Made by a program: the position numbers and the translations under genes
Source of the DNA: Vigna angularis
Taxonomy: Eukaryota > Streptophyta > Magnoliopsida > Fabales > Fabaceae
Direction: 5' to 3'
Length of the DNA: 64,000 bases
Assembly (NCBI RefSeq): GCF_016808095.1
Contig: NC_068976.1
Span: forward strand, 21,360,371-21,424,370
Notes under the pieces: model-generated
What the model was told of the DNA's origin: nothing
Database searches by the model: none
Seen by the model: only the letters and a program-made list of their open reading frames with translations
Shown: positions 60,381 to 64,000 of the stretch, one piece after another
Layout: each line of letters opens with the position of its first letter
Numbering within the stretch: position 1 is the first letter of the stretch

Positions 60381-62113
60381 TATTCGACCTAATATAAAAT
60401 TTTAATTAATTTTTAAATATTTTTTATAATATCACATGTCTTTGAAATATTTTTTTATAATATCACATATTTTTAAAACATTTTAATGTGTAAGTTAATT
60501 TTTATTAGTTATAATCTAATTGAAAATTATAATTTAATATTCAACTTGTTTGACAGGTTAATCTAGATTTAGATTGCCACATTTTTTGGTGTGGGTCTCA
60601 CATTTATGACAATTTTCTTAGTCTAAATTAATATGACATGATATAAAATTTAACTTGATCTTTTGTATATCTTAATTCGATTTTGTCAGATATGAATATG
60701 ATCATGATAAACTTAGTACAATATATTTGAAATTTGAATATCTAAATTAGATATTTGTATACTTTAACCCATGTATAGATAACATTAATTAGTCACAAAG
60801 AAATAATTTAATATTATTAAGTTCAAAAAGATATTATTTTCTATAATTTAATATTTTTAATTTTATTTTTTACATTCTTGTATAATTTCAAATATATGTA
60901 TAATGATCAATATGTAAATAATTTGTATTATTTCATATGTCTATATAATGACCAATACGTAAATAATAATATGCTTTCTTTTTCTCAAAATCAACTTTTT
61001 TTTTTAAATTGTACACAATTGTGTGGTATTAGCGTGGCAACAAAACTTTTTTAATTTATAATTTAGTTGCCAGTTATTACAAAAGTGAGATATATTTCAT
61101 TTTGTAATGATTAATTGTTTGGTTTGACATATGACTGGTCAATCTCGCTACTAGCTCATTAAACAACTTAGGTAAAAGTTGATCGTTCAATCTAGCATAT
61201 GATTCATCAGTTACTAGCTTGTTGAGCAGTTTATATTAAAAGTTGACTAATCCGTCACACATTACATATTTAAATAAGACTTTGGATTAAAAAAATAAAT
61301 TAAAAATACATCTTTTATTTTAAATAATATTTCACAATAATAACTATTTAAGTTAAAATATAATTAAATTTTCATTGAAAAAGTAAATAGTAAAAAAGAT
61401 GTGATGTAATAAAATCAACAGTAACTAAATTAAAATAATGTTATGTATTATAACTTTTACAATAAAAGTGCTTCTAACAGCAAGCTTCATTTGGCAACCT
61501 ACTTAAAATTTACAAAGCTCATAAATAAAAAAGATACCGACATTTAAAAACTCTTTCCATCTAAACTTACATATGAATCAATCTGATTCTTATAGATCAA
61601 ACGTACCAAAAAAATTATCTTTTCAGTTAACAGACATCTAATATTCATAAATATTTATATAAAACCAATATTTAAATCTTATAGATTAAATTAACTTGTA
61701 CATAAATATTTTTCAAAAATAACCTCATAATTTTTCTAAATATCTTAATTTAACAAACTAATTTTAACTTAAAAACAAAACGCTCTAAGAAAAATAACAT
61801 ATGCATGTTTGAACTTCTCCTCAAAAGTTTTGGCAAAAATAAGAAGGGAAAGGTAAAGGGAAATGCAATAGGATTTTGAAGGATTCTGCATCCAATTTCA
61901 ATCACCACACCCACACGCACATTTACACGAGAGTGAGAGTGCTAGTGATTCTCTGTGTGTGTGAGGACAACAGAACCAAACAATTACTTCCACTTTTAAT
62001 GTTTTCACCAACCACCATACGTACGCACATAGCAGAACCCACTGCCCTTAACTTCAGACAGAGCCCTTTTAGTTTCACTGGTTCTTCGTTTCTCCGAATC
62101 TGATCCAGCAAAA
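60381..62113. other. Intergenic and 5' region of the polygalacturonase gene
   Basis: AT-rich to about 61800, no gene. 61860-62113 is the likely promoter/leader, with CA- and GT-rich stretches (CACCACACCCACACGCACAT, CTCTGTGTGTGTGAGG). No clear TATA was chosen. Confidence 0.4.
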
Positions 62114-63438
62114 ATGCGCCTTCGCTTCTTCACGTTGCTGTGTTTGTGCTGTTGCTGGTTCGTCTCTAGCGAGGGCGAAACGGTGTCGTGTTCGAACATA
62201 GTGTCGTCGGGGTTCCGCAGCGACAACATTTCCATAACTGATTTCGGCGGCGTGGGTGATGGCCACACCCTCAACACCAAGGCCTTCAGGGAGGCCATAT
62301 ACAGGATTCAGCGCTTGACACGTGTAGGAGGCACGCTCCTCTATGTCCCTCCCGGAGTCTACTTAACGGAACCCTTCAACCTCACCAGCCACATGACGCT
62401 CTACCTCGCCGCCGGTGCCGTTATTATGGCCACGCAGGTGCACTACACTACACTACAAAATCAAACCATTTTTATTTGTTATTTTTGTGTATTAATTTTA
62501 ATTATCGATTATTAATTTTCTTATTCACATTAAAATTACGATAACCATATTGTTCACTGTTTAACTTTTGTCAATTTGATCTACAGTTTACACGAATTAT
62601 TTTTTTTTTTAATTTAGACATTTTAAATTTTGCATAAACATGACTGTGTATGCTGCGAAACAATGTCGGCTAGGTCAAGCGTCTAAGAGGAGAATGCCGA
62701 AAGAAAATATCAGAAGGGAACGTGAAATGGTAATACGATGTGACAATTTAAAAGCATTTCACGTGCATAAAGAAAAAAAGAAGCGTAAAATATGAAAAGG
62801 GCGTAGTTACGATGGATTCGTTGTTTATTCGTATGGTGGGTGGTATGGATCGTAATGGAAAGTAGGAAACATACGATCTCCATGATCATGGTGGGTCCCA
62901 GGTTGAGAGGATAGAAACTAGTGAGTGGTCTCGTCTTCATCAATGCATGCCACTATGTGCATCATCACATTGTAGCTTTAGCAGCTGGAATTTCTGACTA
63001 TTACTGTGTCTTCTTTCCTAATGAATTGGTGGTGGGGTAGAGACTTGTTCTGCTGCTGCTGCCACATGCTAGTGTAATTTCTGTGTTTTAATTAAACATC
63101 AATATGAGATGGTGATTATTGTACATGTCTATGCTAATTTCATCTGTTTTGAATGCACCATGATCTAGCTAGATACAAAATTACAGTAAACAACTTTCAT
63201 CATTTCTTCCTTTTCTTACAAATTGTATTATTTGAGAGAAACAAATGGATCAAAAGTTTCAGATGAGCTAGGACTCAATTTCTAATGACTAATGCCCTTC
63301 ATTGCTTGATTCATTAGGATTCATCGAATTGGCCTTTGATTGCACCCTTGCCTTCTTATGGAAGAGGAAGGGAGCTGCCTGGTGGAAGGTATATGAGTTT
63401 TATGCATGGAGATGGAGTTCAGGATGTGGTAATCACTG
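62114..63438 (+). CDS. Polygalacturonase-like GH28 protein, first two exons (partial)
   Basis: Pectin-degrading enzyme family of the plant cell wall, secreted. Exon 1 is 62114-62437 (108 codons), followed by an intron from GTGCAC to the AG at 63317. Exon 2 is 63318-63438, ending in phase 1 before GTGGGT. Signal peptide about 1-21 (MRLRFFTLLCLCCCWFVSS). Family marks are ITDFGGVGDG (about 41-50), NTKAFREAI, GGTLLYVPPG, LTSHMTLYL, and in exon 2 NWPLIAPLPSYGRGRELPGG with GDGVQDVVITG. The sequence is typical of plant GH28 proteins of the probable-polygalacturonase group. The catalytic aspartates lie in later exons beyond 64000. No third exon is visible in 63439-64000. Confidence 0.9.
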
Positions 63439-63453
63439 GTGGGTATCTAACAT

Positions 63454-63643
63454 GGATAATGATACTTTGACAACATTTTTTTGACAATATTTTAACATCA
63501 TCTACGTGTCATTCTGTGATTGATCCAAAATTATTTCACAATCAATAATAATAATCATAAACACTAACATAGACCAATCACAGAATGACACGTAGATGAT
63601 TTTAAAATGTTGTAAAAAAAATATTGTCAAAATATGATTATCC
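63454..63643. mobile_element. Mutator-type MITE in intron 2 of the polygalacturonase gene
   Basis: Foldback of 190 bp. Left GGATAATGATACTTTGACAA, right complement GGATAATCATATTTTGACAA. Arms share CATCTACGTGTCATTCTGTG. Exact 9-bp target duplication ATCTAACAT (63445-63453 and 63644-63652). Same family as 15348-15516. Confidence 0.87.
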
Positions 63644-64000
63644 ATCTAACATTAACTGTTTTTTAGGATACACTTCAAAATTAGTACTGAATCTGGTTTC
63701 ATGGTGTGTACTAGACCACATAATATGTAAACTATGATCACACTATGATAACGCTTACAAAATATATATATTTTTTTGTTTATCTAAATTTTCTTACACC
63801 TTTTAAATTAATAAGAAATAGTAATTAATATAATTATAAAGTAATTATTATAAGAATTAAAAAATTTATGTTAAGGTTAAAAAAAAACTAACTATACTGC
63901 ATACTAGAGTTTTGTATGAGAGCTTATAGAACACACTTGTATTACTTAATTAATACTCATCCATGGATACTAATGATCTGTGTAAATATTTAACTCATCC

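Overview
The window looks like nuclear DNA of a papilionoid legume, most likely of the Vigna/Phaseolus group (inference). It is strongly AT-rich, carries intron-containing plant genes, and is loaded with Mutator-like (MULE), hAT-like, CACTA-like and LTR elements. No organellar, viral or bacterial gene was recognised. In all plant genes I used ATG starts and looked for GT-AG introns.

The main content from 3 to 48.5 kb is a cluster of small secreted non-specific lipid-transfer protein (nsLTP) genes of type I cysteine spacing. Seven look intact: LTP1-LTP4 on the minus strand at 3.0, 5.5, 8.1 and 13.1 kb, LTP5 and the divergent LTP7 on the plus strand at 19.9 and 28.2 kb, and LTP10 on the minus strand at 48.0 kb. 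Three are broken relics, at 26.3, 37.8 and 39.2 kb. LTP1-4 and LTP5/psi6/LTP7 form two facing half-clusters, roughly mirrored about 16-17 kb. Shared flanks, including an old LTR relic and a CACTA-like element, show duplication by tandem and inverted copying. Every member has a short intron at the very end of the coding region.

Other genes are a two-exon SUN-domain nuclear-envelope protein (42.6-46.0 kb, minus) and the first two exons of a GH28 polygalacturonase-like gene (62.1 kb onward, plus, running off the window). A secreted proline-rich repeat protein gene (50.3-55.0 kb, minus) is broken by a 3.9-kb solo LTR with an exact 5-bp target duplication and by a stop codon.

Mobile DNA: a 5.6-kb MULE (29.2-34.9 kb) carries a GRF zinc-finger/membrane protein gene and a decayed transposase, itself split by a 1.75-kb solo LTR. 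A second MULE-type element (49.0-50.1 kb) has captured a BolA-like coding sequence (Pack-MULE). Two nested long-TIR elements lie at 20.7-23.7 kb. Several MITEs have exact 9-bp target duplications (15.3, 16.6 and 63.5 kb), and hAT-like elements lie at 10.4 and 17.4 kb. LTR family A is present at the left edge and at 57.7-60.4 kb, with older relics at 4.2, 27.3 and 40.2 kb.

Most noteworthy: (1) in the nsLTP genes the splice donor itself forms a stop codon, so spliced and unspliced mRNAs encode almost the same protein; (2) CpG-rich arrays built on GGACGAACG or its reverse complement recur in three apparently different LTR families; (3) the BolA Pack-MULE; (4) the MULE with its GRF zinc-finger passenger.
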